Source: Takakia lepidozioides (lineage: Eukaryota > Streptophyta > Takakiopsida > Takakiales > Takakiaceae). From it: a stretch of 64,000 bases of DNA. Below the pieces are notes generated by a model. That model saw only the letters and a program-made list of their open reading frames with translations, had not been told where the DNA came from and did not search any database. Each line of letters begins with the position of its first letter. Position 1 is the stretch's first letter. The stretch is from the NCBI GenBank assembly GCA_030704615.1, contig CM060731.1, positions 24,864,001 to 24,928,000 of the forward strand. Direction: 5' to 3'. Below, piece after piece: positions 33,536-46,494 of the stretch. Made by a program: the position numbers and the translations under genes.

Positions 33536-34300
33536 TCAGTATTGCACTGTTTAACAGAGTTCTTGATTCTAATAGCACTAGAACATACTAGCTACAACAA
33601 TTCAGCCCATGTGTGGGCTTGCTTGTTTTTTGCTGGGCCTTTTGAGGCATGGATTTTTTGACCTTGTGGCTTTTGAGGTGTAACCCATTTTCTTGGTGGT
33701 TATTGGGGATGTTTTAAACACAATGTTACCAAATGCCACATTGTTTACGTGCCCTGATCTTGGTCTCATTTGGATTTTTGTAATGTGATTTATAGGGCTT
33801 GTATTGCCCTGTAGTTGACTATTTTCATTCTCCTTGTGGTTGATAGTATACAGGAGGGATCCATTCTGTTTTCATGTTGGAATTTCACCATGTAATGAAG
33901 AATTTAAATCATTTAATTCACTTTTATTTTAAATAATAATATTAAAAATAATACCATTAAAAAAAAAATCCAAGGCTGCAATCTCCCTGTTCTTTTAAAT
34001 ATTAAATGAAAAATGAAAAATAAAAAATAAACATTAAAAATATAAACTATTTCGGAAAACAATCTTGATGACACGTGGCATCACTCTTGCTCAAACCAGA
34101 ACACATGGCAGTATATGACACGACATTCTTTATAAATATTTTCACCACGTGTAAAGATCCGTAGTCATATATGCTAGTCATATATTTTGTCTATGTGCCA
34201 CATGTCACATCTCAAGTGCAACAGGTGTCCCGCTAACAACTCTCCATGTAGACATCCCTGTAGTCATATGAGCGAGTCATGTAGTCACCACGTGTGAAAT

Positions 34301-36188
34301 CTGCCATAGCACTCAGTAGTCCAAAGCTTGTACATCCTACATCTTTATCAAATAATGTCTTTTATTGTTGTCTACGTGCCTAGATTGCAACATGTTGTGG
34401 ATGAGTATATAGATGTGGGAATGTTTCCAATGACATCACAACGTTATCATTGATCATTGACAACGGTATATTTGACCCCATGGACCTAACTTGTCACTTC
34501 CAATATTTGTCTCAAGGCCAAATATTACATATACGGAAAGAATTTGATTCAAATTCACATATGGATGCTAATGACGAGACTGACATAGATGGACCAGCTT
34601 GAAAATTTATCAATGGAATGACTCGAACTACATTAAAAATACTTTGAGGCTCTACATAATAGGAATCCCTATGCATGAAAAAAAAAGGAAAAAAAAGGAT
34701 ATTTTCGAGAAAATTCTTCCCATTAGAAGATTTGGATCGATCATATTATGGATTCAGTCACAAATGTTTTCTCAAGAAGCTCGACAATGGATGGTACCAT
34801 GCTATTTGCACTGTCTGTCACCCTCAAGTCCCCATCAGTACATTCAATCCGCTTGACGTCACTGGATAGATCGTAGGGAGATCAATAATGCCGCAGGAAA
34901 GCTCAACAAAGTTATCATACACCATTGATAACAATGTATAGTTCACTAGACATTTGGAGGATTAGAATTGGCTGGAAAATCTGCACGGAAACAACCAAGA
35001 AGAGCAAACAACTCGAAACAGATTCACAATAAACAAAAAGACTACCATAACTTCAGGGTGTTGTAAGTTAAAACATGGAATGGTAATGAGCATGAGAAAG
35101 ATTTATTTCATTCGGTATGGAAATATTTGAAATATACAATGTCTACTTTCTTGAATCAAGATTCAAGATCATTGTCCAAATTTTTTGCAAACAGATCACA
35201 AAAACCTACTTGTGCTCTTCTTGAAATCACCTACAATCTAAACAGCAACAGCAACAAATGATGTTGCCTACTGATGAGCAGTTGAGTTGCATCTTCTCAT
35301 ATACTATTCAAGATCCATAATAGCTCATCTTCCTGCACCATCACCAAAAACAATGACCCCAGAGTTTTGCCTAGTACTAGAATTTGGAGATCTAACACAC
35401 TTGAGCGATTTATGGTCTCAACAAAAACATGTTTGATAAACAGAAAATAAGAATGTAACCGTTTGTAGAATTCAAGCTTCGAAACTCCAGTAGTGTTCAT
35501 CCTCTGAGTATTGACATCCACAAGAATGCGATTGAATGCACGTTGGAATGTAGGACGTAGAATGTGAACAAGAAAAAAGTACGATAACTATCACCAGATT
35601 CCTTGCAAATCATCAATAAATTTTTTGCAAGCATCACTCGCATAGGCAAATCTTCAATCTCCACGATAACATCAAGATTCATGTGCGTCCTCTAGAGGTT
35701 AAACTTGTTGTAAAGAAGAATCTGACCAAATATATATAATATATTTTGAAATAATTTGTATATATATCCATTTTTGTCCTTTATAAGTGTAATATATATA
35801 TATTTTTAATAAAACATGCAACCTAGCAGCTTTTGGAGACTTAAAATATTAAGAAACTCTAAGTAATTCTGGCAAGAGAACAAGATTCCCTGTTGGAATG
35901 CGGTTATATTTATGGATGAACGTTTTCACGTTCGTTCGCTCGATTTCTCGTTCGTTCGGTGCCCTTCCCGCCTATGTTCTCTCGCACACGAACACGAAGG
36001 ATGAGGCAGGGCGAGTATGAGCGAAAGGTTTAGGAGCAAGACCGCTGAGTTCTGATTTTAGTCTAAAAAATCCCTGTAGTAAAGGTGTTTTTTTCTCCTA
36101 AAATGCTTGCGACATCTTAGTAGATCTTAGCAGACCTCCGACACTTTTGGATGACACGAGATCGACAGGGAGGGTGCAGCATAACACT
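34301..36188. other. AT-rich intergenic stretch, no gene recognised
   Basis: Coding-like scraps occur (plus strand 34675-34869, FFPLEDLDRSYYGFSHKCF; minus strand 35682-35297, DVIVEIEDLPMRVMLAKNLL), but neither has a family I recognise. Around 35730-35810 is a TA-rich stretch. These may be decayed transposon sequence. The right end holds the promoter of DCC1. Confidence 0.35.
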
Positions 36189-39115
36189 ATGGCTCGGGTA
36201 TTGGATCTGAAGCCCAACTCATGTTTGAGCGTCGGTTACGGTGACACATTTGGGTCAGAGGAATTCAAGCTGCTAGAGGTTGATGAAGGGACCTTGAAGG
36301 AGCTATTGGAGGAAGGGTAGGCAATTCCACCCACTTAAGGTGACCCCTGTTATCGAGAAATGTGGTATCCAAGGAAATGGTTTCGACAGCCAAGCTGATT
36401 CTTAGTTGACATTGTCGCTTTGGCTAATGAGTGAATTGGGATCGGGCTCCTCCTTTCTTTTCGAGAAACTTATGTCTTGTTGAGGTTCACAGGAGGCACT
36501 AGCAATGTAGAGAGACCCATTTACAGCCTTATTTCTAGCTGAGATTACTATAGTGTAGCACGGAGTTTGCCAAGCCCAAGACTGTTGGATAGTTGTGTGA
36601 GTTAGAGTGAGTGGATGATTGCACTGGACAAAGGGATTTTCTGGGAGTGTAGATGCTCTGATTTATGCAAGGCATGAGAGCGTTTACCCATAATTCTGTC
36701 CCACCTTACGGAACAATACTATTCGTGCCTAGAGTGTGGATAAAACGGATGTGATTCCTGCAAACCTTCTCTTTGAAGGGCTCACTTATCACCTGATCCA
36801 AGGCGGCTGAGGAGTTTCACCTAATATGCATGTTGACAATTGGCGAAGAGGAAAATGCTAGGGGGTGGAATGCACGATGTTGATGATCTCTGCACTTTAG
36901 TCCTCCACCTTATGCACTTGTTAAAAAGATCTGGCTGTGGTGTCACTGCCACTCACACTATAGTGTGAAATGGGCAAGGGAGTGTTTGAAGGAAAGAATT
37001 CATGGGAATGGTTCGGGATGAAATGTACACCAGGTTTTCACTTTCACTCCCCATGAAGTAATGATTGCTTTACTTATGTACACCAATTGGGATGTGGTAG
37101 CCCTACTTTAGGCAGCATACATAGCTCTTTAACAGTCCCAACCTCTGTAATGGTTAGGCTGACCATCAAGGGAGCGCCCAATGATGAAGCAGTGCTGTGT
37201 ACGTCGACAACCACATACGCCATCAAATATGTCTCTACATCAAATACAGTGCTACTTATACCACCCACAGAGTGTGCTGAAGCCCCTCAAGAAGTCCTAG
37301 CCAGAAAGGCTGAAGGCGAGGGGGATTCTGGTCTCAGGAGAGATGACATAATATCAACCATGGCAGGGGTGGTGGCCGCTGCCTCAGGCCATTTGGAGTT
37401 GGTGGAGACAGCACCCAGGCTTGACACACTCAAAGCTCTTCTCAACCAGCGGCCATATGCTGAAGATCCTGATGGAGACGAAGTGAGTCTACTCCCCCCA
37501 ATGTTGTACAAATTAATCTATTCACTTGCTGTTGCATAGTCAGATTTCAAGATGCCCTGGCCGATGATTCACTCCTCACCAGTCAGTTATCATGTAGTTC
37601 ATCATTGCAATGTTTGGAGCTTTGAAGGGAATGCCTGATATTTTTCACCTGTGGTTTGACACACACATCAATCGTTTCAGGAAGAAATACCATGTAATGT
37701 GGACCTAGTGCAAGTGAGATTCATATTCCCTGTTAATGACAGGACGTTCCATCTTATGTAGCCCTTGAAAATTTGAAAATTGTTTGGTTCTGGAAGGGAT
37801 TCCTCCAATTGCCATCTGAAGAAAGCTACTTGACAGGTTCTGAATATGAAACTGGCAGATTGACCATGATATGGAGGGAGCGTTGTACACATGGGATGAT
37901 CTTGCTAGCAATGTGCAAGCCAGCAATAGGCAGCTGAAAGATGCGTTGAAGGCCCTCCAAGCAGTTCAGATTGGAAACTATTGGAGAGTTGTGGATAGGA
38001 AATTCATGCAGGGCCTGCTGGAAGTTATCCTCCTGAGCGCTGTGCAGCATCAGTGGGACCTGAAGTACTTGCGAGAGGCAGAGGTGCTTCAAGTGCTCAA
38101 GGGTGATGGTTTCTCGCCCCACATTGTGCAACATTGCCTTGCGTGCTATGGAAACAAAGGGGGACCTGTAGTTGAGACTGGCATGGAATCCCAGAGCAAC
38201 ATGGCACGGTGAGCAGGCAAAACATTTGAACAGTTACATGGCAAATGAGCTGGTCAATTTTGCAAGCAATCTTCCGGAGGTGAATCTTGAGAGCTTACTT
38301 GAACAAAACTTTCAACTTCTGGTAGATAGGGTATTCACAGGTGCCTGGTAGTGAGGTAGTATATGCCAGTGCTGGGAAAGCGTTTTAGTAACCACTGGGG
38401 AATGTGTTGCTGCCAAACTCTGACTTATAATGCAGTTTTCACCGCAAATTTTGTGTTTTCTCAAGGTCGGGATGTTAGAGTAGGCAGGAATGCCAGCTGT
38501 CTGGAATGCACTGGATGTCTTTGACTGCAGAGAGACAAACTGCACATTGGTTTCCGTGAAGAGATTTGCCAGTCAAGCATACTAACATGCTCCACTTGCT
38601 CTTTGAGGGTGGAAACTGGCAACTTAAGCCTGCACAGTGGGTATGTCATACCCATAGCTATTCATATGATATCATCTTGACAACAATGGTCCATTCTGCT
38701 ACACGTCATTCTGAAGCCTGTAGTTGACCCATGCAGGAAACAGATGGGGGCAGATACACATCATGCTGGTGAAACACAGATATGGGAACTCGATGAGGAA
38801 AAGGTGTGCCTGCACTATGGGAAGCAATTGCTCCTTGCTGCCACGAAATGGAGGCTAGAGGATTTCGTTGAGGCATGGCAACAAAAGACGCCCACAGGGA
38901 TAAAGCCCAGCCTAGAAATGCTGAGGGGTGAGGCCCTGGTGGATAAGCTGGGGCCTGATTCCTGGTTGCGTCCCTTCAGTGTTTCTTCATTGCCTACAAA
39001 GCCAGCTGATCGATTTTCTGCATTGTTCAAGGAAAGGGCCAAGTGGGAGTGGGAAGAGTTGGAGCCATACTTGAGGTACAAACCACTTGGCCAAATTTCA
39101 GTAGCAAAGAACTAG
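36189..39115 (+). CDS. DCC1: Sister chromatid cohesion protein DCC1
   Basis: Four exons: 36189-36316, 37158-37482, 37859-38208 and 38737-39115. GT-AG borders have matching phases (2, 0, 2), giving 393 residues, about the length of the animal protein. Conserved stretches are LKPNSCLSVGYGD with EFKLLEVDE (exon 1), LTIKGAPNDEAVLCTSTTTY and NTVLLIPPTE (exon 2), ALKALQAVQIGNYWRVVD and VQHCLACYGNKGG (exon 3), and FVEAWQQKTPTGIKPSLEML with RGEALVDKLGPDSWLRPFSV and RFSALFKERAKWEWEELEPY (exon 4). DCC1 pairs with CTF8 in the CTF18-RFC clamp loader that loads PCNA and supports sister chromatid cohesion; its C-terminal winged helices bind DNA and polymerase epsilon. The gene looks intact. Part of intron 1 and exon 2 is duplicated at 53.7-54.3 kb. 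Confidence 0.93.
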
Positions 39116-40627
39116 GTCCATGAGTTCTATATGCTCCCTTGGCATCCACCAGTTGCTATGAATGTAGCATATTCAATCGTACTGGCTTCCTTCCCATACT
39201 GTATGAGTGACATTGAACAAGGTAGGATGTTAGGTTAAAGCTCAGCGGCAGTCCAGAGCAAGTGGATCGGTGATGATGTGACCTGAATTCCAGTGCGGGA
39301 CAAGTAGCATAGATGATTGGGACGTGTAACTTAGGTGCCCACTATTAAACTTGTCCAATGCTGGTGGCAGGGATATGCAAGCACCGGGGCAGTCAGTGGA
39401 GGCCATGTTACTCAAGTATACCCGCAAGATACAACCTTCCATCAATTCAGCTCCTCTCTACACTGCTCGCTAGTCTGTGCCACATCCCTTTAACGTTGTG
39501 GGGTTTTGAAGGCCCTTGAGAGCAGTGCATTCACAGCTGACAAACAAAGGAGGTCCCAGGTTAGGACAGGGGCGACCCACTCGACCTTGCAGAGATCCCC
39601 AGTCATAAGCCAGACCTTCTGACAATTGTTCTTGACAGTGAAGATAGAAGCAGAAGTCTGCTGCGAGGACTGAATTGAATGTTGCCAGAGGATCTTGCTA
39701 CATGGAAGCTAGCTGATTGACAACTTGGAATAGTCAGTGTCTTTTCTGCAGAACTTGCAGGAGTCTTGATTCTCTGTTCCTTGGTCAAGATTGTCATAGC
39801 CTTTCTCAAGTCGAAGGTGAATTGAAGAATTGAAGTGAATGAGAATGACATCATAACTGCATGCTGGATGGTAAATCACCATGCCCACCACTATTCACCC
39901 ACTGGTTGCTTCCGAGCAAGCCAGGAGACGCCACATGAGAAGATATGACTCTACTTAGCTTGAAGGGCATGCTGCATTCCCGCAGGAGCAGTGCAACGCA
40001 CTGTGCACTAGGATTGTGATCCTCACAAGTACTATAAAAACGTTTGAATGAAATGAATGGATGAGATACCGTCCCATTTCAAGTTTGCCGAGTTTGCAAA
40101 TGTGACTGACAGTCCAGGACCCAAACCTGAGGAAGTTGCTCTTATGTCTTGTGCCATTCATGGAAATACTGCTTGACATGCTAGTGCACCCTTCAGCTTC
40201 CCAACGTGCGATTGAGACATGAGACCCTCTATCTTGTGTCAAAACAATCTCATCCTACCTCGTCCTACATCTTTTTAAATTTCTCATTCCAGGTCAATTT
40301 GTGGCTGACTTTGTCCTGTGAAATGGAGCCACAATACCAATCAAATGTGCAAATCAAACCCATACACAGAACAGGTTTGATTGTCCTGTTACCAACAGGC
40401 CCACTCTCTCACAAATCTCACTGCTCTATGAGGGCCCATGCATAGTGATGACTGGGCCTATCAATCTCTACGGGTCTATTTCACATAAGTGAGCCTACTT
40501 TGTGGATTATGTTACACATAATAATGTACTGTAGTGTAAGGTAAGAGGAACACATGCAAAAAAGTTTATAGAAGCACATTTGCCCCCCAGTGGCATCAAT
40601 AATCCTACTCTATGTCAAATAAACTGC
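39116..40627. other. Intergenic between convergent genes
   Basis: This holds the 3' flanks of DCC1 (plus) and the nucleotide-sugar transporter (minus). No other gene, repeat or RNA was recognised. Confidence 0.45.
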
Positions 40628-43600
40628 TCATGAAGCCTTTTCTTTAGGCTGAGAAGGATAGCGTTGGTGAATAACCGTACTGCAGACCACAAGAGGAAGA
40701 GCTAATGCCACATACGGTGATAGGGCTGCTCCATCCACCACCACATCCAGTGCAGCAGTCACCAGCAGTGCTGATACTATCACAAAACCCTGCACCAGCC
40801 CCAACAAATTGATTCTCAATTTGATCAGGTACATATTAGTACCAAATACATGCGCCAATTGGCTAAACAGGTAGTAGTTGCTGGTACATCAGATCGGCTG
40901 GGGAATACATTGATCTTGTACAGTACACCATTGAGGCCAGGCGCCAAGTAGAGACTCACCTAAAGCAGCCTCAAGCAGTTTAAATTTTCTCTACCTTCCC
41001 AGGAAGAAATAAAAAGAGAACCACTCTGGCTGCCCTCCTCTACCATTTTTAATTTCCTAAGATAACACCTACTCCCACAGTAGCTACCTTGGATTATTCC
41101 AAGATTCAGATTTTCAGCATTTCAAACACTCCAGAAAAAGGTCCAAGTATGGAGCCTAAAAGCATTTTACACAACAACAAAAAACACATACCTTCTTCAC
41201 ACCTCCAGAGTATTGAGTGACAAACCCCACCAAAATACCTCCAATGGCATTGGTAAGAACTGGCACCTGCCATGACAACCCCTCCCAACATCTATGAGTG
41301 GAACTATCCTTGTGGATGTTGAGAGTCACATTTTTTCCCAAACTAAGAGGTCATATCTTTTAAGAAATGGAATGATTTTGGGTTTGAATCAAAACACAGG
41401 CTGTTTACATGACTGAGTCATATAAAAAAAGGGATTACTTACAATTGTTACCGAAGTCCAGCCATAGAAGAAGCCATACTGTCTTACAGAGGTACCATCG
41501 GGTGTGCCCAGCATGCTAGTGAGCAGGAACATGATTCCAAGGGTGGACATCTCCACTGTCATTAAGTACGTGCCCCTGCGTTTCACCTGTGCACCCTTGA
41601 GTAAACCAAGGTTCCCTCAGCCAATAGCAGATCCACAAAATAAACAGCCCAAACACTTCATACCTGAGATGCCCATTGGCAGAGGGTGGAAGCCAGACCC
41701 GAGAGTATTGAAGCAAATAGGAGGGGGACTATGCCAAACACAAGAGGGAGATCATGCTCCTGCTGCTTTGGTGCACTCTCACCAAGGCTCAGCAATATTG
41801 CCGCTACCATCAGCATCAGCAACGCTCCCACCTGTTGCCTCGATTGGCGGTGCCTGCCACCCACCCATTGCCAACTCGTTGGATGCACTGGAATTCTGGA
41901 ATCTTAGGCTCACAATCTAAGGAACCCGTTATGACACCTATAAAGGCTCTCTCTCGTGCAAGGGGAAGGACCTGCACACAATTACAATAGGCCCTGCTTG
42001 TGGCCCAATACCATATGGAACAATGGCTCTTCCCCACACTCACCCACTACATTTCCTTCCTGCATGATATAAGAGAAACCAGATCTCCAACTTCACATAA
42101 AAAGTGATACTTTTGTAGAAAATGAGGACTAAATTTGGTGATAGCTGCTATGTTCAAAACAACCAACCTCAGGGTGGATAAGCAATTTATAAAGGTCACT
42201 GTTGTGTCACTATCAGTGTCCGCTCTAACGGCACCTCTTGTGCAGACTACATACCCAAGAAACAGGAACATGAAGACCGCTGTAAACACCAGCTTGGTCT
42301 GATTCAAGAGTGAAAACGTAAGGGAGTCCAGGTGGCGATAGGACAGCTGCAGCATTGTGTTCTGCACTGCATACACTGCAGCCGGCAGTGCTGACACTTT
42401 TAGAGCTTCAAACAACCTCCAATCTTTGCTAATTCTCCACAAGCTGCCATCCCATGCCATCACCACCAGCGACCCTACAGTCTGCACCCACAGTGATCAC
42501 CCATTCAGATGGTTGTCGTAACCATTTTAGGGCCCATTCAGCCAGGATGCATAACAAGCTAAAGTAAACTATACCCTCAGGAAGCTAGCAGCAAGGAGCT
42601 CTAGTTGTACAAGGACGAAGTCGACCAGTCAGTGTCTCACCTACAGCAGCAAGCAGGAAGGCAGACTCCTCGAGCAGGTAGCAGCAAACCAAGTACCTTG
42701 ACCATTTCACACGCAATCACTGCTGACGTTGTTATCACTTGCCTCCTGCAACCGTCTCACATCCCACCATCCCATCCCATCGCATCACTGCCAGTCAGAT
42801 CTCGAGCGACTGCTTGCTTGAGGTAGCCTCTCCATCCCCAAGCAGCCTGCATACACTTGCAAGGCTTTGCAGAATAGAAACATCAAAGATAGAGAGCATA
42901 GGAGCAATCTCAACCCAGAGGCTGTATCAAGTACAACATAATGCAAACATTCGTACAAGTCACTGCACGTGATAGTGTCAATGTACAAAGAAATGCACAT
43001 TAACCTCTCAATTCATGAAGTGTTCACACCTTCTTTTATAGATCTCCTCCCGGTACACTCTTTAATCTTGCTAGCATAATGGAGGTGTTGGCATCCATCC
43101 CTCATTTGAATCCAAAAGTCCTACTTCCCAAAGATTGACTGGGAGAATTACAGTGCACACCAGGTGAGTCTGCTCTGGATAACGGTCTACATCATATCTG
43201 TGGCTCACGGTAAGGCCTTCAATCCTCTACATAGGATCAAAGCTTCCTGCAGCTTGACCTCTGTTCTAGTGGGCCCTTTTAAGTTCTTTTTTTGGTGAGA
43301 GGACATGGTGTTGAACTATGTTACTTGTGCCAGTCAAAGATCCCTCTCTAGGCATGGGGTGGAGTGGCAACTAACTCCACATTAGAGATCTCCTGATGGA
43401 GGCTTCTGGTAAAAAAGGGCTTGGCACAGCCCTGGGTGGTTTACCTCACATCACATGTGATCATGGGGAGTATAAGCATGGTTTGAGCTCATTTAAGCCA
43501 GCACAGCTTACTCTCTCCTCACAATAACCGATCAAACCAGAGACAAAGATTACCAAGTGCAGCATGCATACAAAAGAGTTTCATACTACTTCATTAATAA

Positions 43601-44601
43601 GCTGTCAAACTAGACCGTGGCAATACTTGAACATATCCGACATGCTCTAGGCCCAATGACTGGTTGGACTGATCAAAAGTGCAGAAAAGGTGCTGCTGCT
43701 ACTGCGATGCCCAAATTCCCTCTCATAAACTACTGGACAATCATCCACGAATTAACTGAAAAACGATTGGGAATGAGAGATGTCTGTGGCTGGACTCCAG
43801 TGAATGTACAAGAAGTGCTACACTGAAACAAACCTAGAGGTTGTAGACAGCAAACTGGCTCACCAGTACAACTGTTACCAGTGAACAACAAACCTTCAAC
43901 ATGCTCGAAGTCTTAAAGCTGAGCGATGCATGCTTGGGACAACTCTCAAGAGAGGTTAACATAAAAATGTCTTCAAGGCTCATGGACTCAATTCAGTTCG
44001 AATGAATGTTTACAGTATATCGGCTGGAATGAATTGCCCCTGGCCAGTGCATGCGCCAAACACACGGTCTTGTTGAGAATCTAGTGGTAGAATAAGGCAG
44101 CGCAAAGGGATTGGGAAAATATCTTCATCTCTTCCTGCTTTCGCCTGGCAAAGAGCCCGCTTTTTTGAGAGTCCTGACCTAACTTTGTAACGACCTGTAA
44201 ATCTGCTAACACTCAATTTGCAGTGTTCAAGTCCAAGCGACTCAGTAAAATAAAATTCGTGAGAAATTCCACTGGATCAGTAACACAAGCTGTAGGATAC
44301 TTTAGTGAGTCATTCGTGGTGAGGCTAGCTTCCTCTGCGCCATATATCAGTAGTCAACCAAAATACACCTAGGTGTACGAATCACATCTAAATGAAAGAC
44401 GATTCCATAGCAGCTATCCACGTTCACTACCGCAAGTATGCGATTAGATTTGTACCCTGTGAAGCGCTTGGTTATCAAGGGCTGCACACCATACTGGATT
44501 GCCAGCGCCACCATCAAAAGCACTGCTGTACGCTCCTTCTCCTGTTGCGATTGCTCCACCTCCGCAGAAGGACGCTGCTGCTCACGCACTTGTGCTTCCA
44601 T
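40628..44601 (-). CDS. ROCK1: ROCK1-type nucleotide-sugar transporter
   Basis: Seven minus-strand exons: 44601-44456, 42745-42697, 42481-42255, 41853-41664, 41586-41443, 41266-41192 and 40789-40628. Every border is GT-AG and all phases agree, giving 330 residues (the Arabidopsis protein has about 325). Landmarks: LAIQYGVQPLITKRF, VITTSAVIACEMVK, LPAAVYAVQNTMLQLSYRHL, DSLTFSLLNQTKLVFTAVFM, SILSGLASTLCQWASQ, RGTYLMTVEMSTLGIMFLLT, TNAIGGILVGFVTQYSGGV, GFVIVSALLVTAAL. These are the hydrophobic helices and the LNQTK and NA-GG-I-LVG motifs of the CMP-sialate/UDP-galactose transporter family. Arabidopsis ROCK1 moves UDP-GlcNAc and UDP-GalNAc into the ER and tunes cytokinin signalling. The C-terminus KEKAS lacks the long poly-Lys tail of the Arabidopsis protein. 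The start was chosen by family length; the frame is open upstream. Confidence 0.92.
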
Positions 44602-44798
44602 GGTCGGTTGCTCTCCTCTAAATCTTCCTATTTTTTCACCAGAATTACTCGATCCCCCTCTCGCTGTGTGATTCCTCCGCTTTCTTTCTCCCTCTTTCTG
44701 ACCATGTGTATCTTTGTGCCTACACATGAACTTCACCCTCCTGCTCTCTAATTCTCTCTCTAATTCAATCCTTCAATCCTTCAGTACTTATAAATCCT

Positions 44799-44822
44799 TC
44801 TCTCTCTCTCTCTCTCTCTCCC
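44799..44822. repeat. CT dinucleotide microsatellite
   Basis: An uninterrupted CT run upstream of the ROCK1-type gene, about 200 bp from its start codon. Such CT tracts are common in plant 5' flanks. Confidence 0.85.
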
Positions 44823-46494
44823 CCTCCTCCTCCAGATCGTGAACCATTGCAAGATCCTTAGAGCTCATCGCAGTAAGAAAAGACAGAGAGTTCGCTTCCC
44901 GAGGACATGTCGTAACCACCACAGCACGACGAGACCGGTAGTGGATGAACCTTATTTTCGTACAGTTGTCATCCCTATTACACCGCTTTGTAGGTGGAGC
45001 AGATGGATGACTTTCCATTCCACAGCTCGTCATTCATCCACGTCGCCAGGGAGTATTATATTGAAGGTGACGGATGTCAATCGTTGCGCTCGTGACAACC
45101 CTAACTGACCGTATCCTTGACTATTTCCGGCACTCATAATAATTTAATAATAAATGCAAATGAAAATACACGAGATGCCCGGAGTATCGTCGGGGGAAGA
45201 AACCGACCCCGGGTGCCCCGGGCGGCGGCAAGCCTCAGCCCGGGCACCGGTGCTAACACGTGCCCGAATAGCCGCGGCCCAGGACGGGTCCAGGGCAACC
45301 TTTCTGCAAGGGCGGGCCCGGGCGGCCGCGCCAACCGACTCCGATCTGCAGCCCGGGCCGCCCTGGCCGCAGCCTGCGTGGTTGGATTGGTGGGTGGCCC
45401 GGCCTAGCCCCACCGCCCTACCCTGATTCCGAGGAGCACTTTATGCGCAGATGAATGCTAGCCCTAACTTCATCCATATTGGAGCGCCAGAGCAACCTCA
45501 GGATGAATTAGTGAGACAGGGGACGAGAAGTTGACGAGAAGTTGACGTACGACGAAGAAAAGGACGAACAGAGATAGACGACGAGTTGACATCGTCGATG
45601 CGCGAGCCGACGGACATAATAAGGCCAGGGTAGGGCCCCGATGTTCCCCAGACATGCGCTTTTGCTTCACAGCTTTGGTATGGCGGATAAAAGAATATGT
45701 GTGCTCTTTGGGCTGGGCTGCACCAACACCACGATGTTTCCGTTTCCACCACATATTTTTCCTAGACTTGCTTGGATGCATGAACAGCTCACAACAAATC
45801 TCCTCATATCCGAATGGGGTGAGTACTGATGACATTGCACGAAGATGGAGAAATGAAGATTTGAGCTATGCAGGCCACCGTGATACACAAAGCATTAGCT
45901 GTGGCCGTGTGGCATTGCGAAGCGTGAGTTGAAGGTTGAAACAGTCAGGCTTGGCAGGAGAGAAGAAGCATAAAACTTGGCGTCGAGTGAACACATTCCA
46001 CCGAATCACCGCACAGTATAGGTACAAAGCAAAGAACAAGTCTGAGAGGCTGAGCGGAGTCTTCGCTTCTACATGAGTGCAGCAAAGCAGTGCAGATTTT
46101 GAACTTCCACTGCAAGTGAGAAAGCAAGGGTGTGGGCCACAGAGTGGTGGCGGCGGAGCGCAACCGTTCACTGGTCACTTCTGTGTCCGAAGCATGTGCC
46201 CAAAATGGGATGGGAGCTATGGATAGAATCCATGCCACCAGGGACTTGCATCCATAATCACAATTAATTCTACATTCGCCAACATAACTACTACCTTACT
46301 TATTTTGACAGTCAGAATGATGATTTATCCTAACACAGATGAAAATAGTTATGATCTAGGTTATATGAAGACAAAAGCTCATCTGTTCCACTGCACTGGG
46401 AACCTAGGCCTTACATTAAAAAAAACAAAACGTGCACTGGATAACGACTTGCCATTGCAAAGTACCGGCAAACTACTTTCAACAGTGTCCTCAC
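44823..46494. other. Intergenic, containing a very GC-rich island
   Basis: No gene is recognised. From about 45170 to 45425 the sequence is strongly GC-rich with nested palindromes (CCCGGGTGCCCCGGGCGG, GGGCCCGGGCGGCCGCG). It opens long Ala/Gly/Pro/Arg frames in several phases at once, which is a compositional effect. Immediately before it is AT-rich sequence (AATAATTTAATAATAAATG). Confidence 0.5.

Larger units (their letters stand above)
30616..34300 (+). mobile_element. CACTA-like DNA transposon, right end not found
   Basis: The left end begins CACTACAAGAGATGAGCG, a typical CACTA terminus. Short motifs recur in both flanks: GACTACATC, TAGTCATAT and ACACGTGTCAT/CACGTGGCAT-like blocks at 30820-31080 and 34060-34290, as expected of subterminal repeats. 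The inside holds exon-like pieces, duplicated PPR fragments and a transposon-associated domain (33232-33535). I searched by eye to 36.2 kb for the matching TCTTGTAGTG end and did not find it, so the right boundary is set by the last subterminal motifs and is approximate. Confidence 0.5.

Noticed and set aside
34200-36180. Right terminus of the CACTA-like element
   Set aside because: I looked for TCTTGTAGTG-type ends and found only near misses (for example CATGTAGTCACC), so no end was called.
45117-45426. Overlapping Ala/Gly/Pro/Arg frames on both strands
   Set aside because: High GC content opens all phases at once; no family resemblance.
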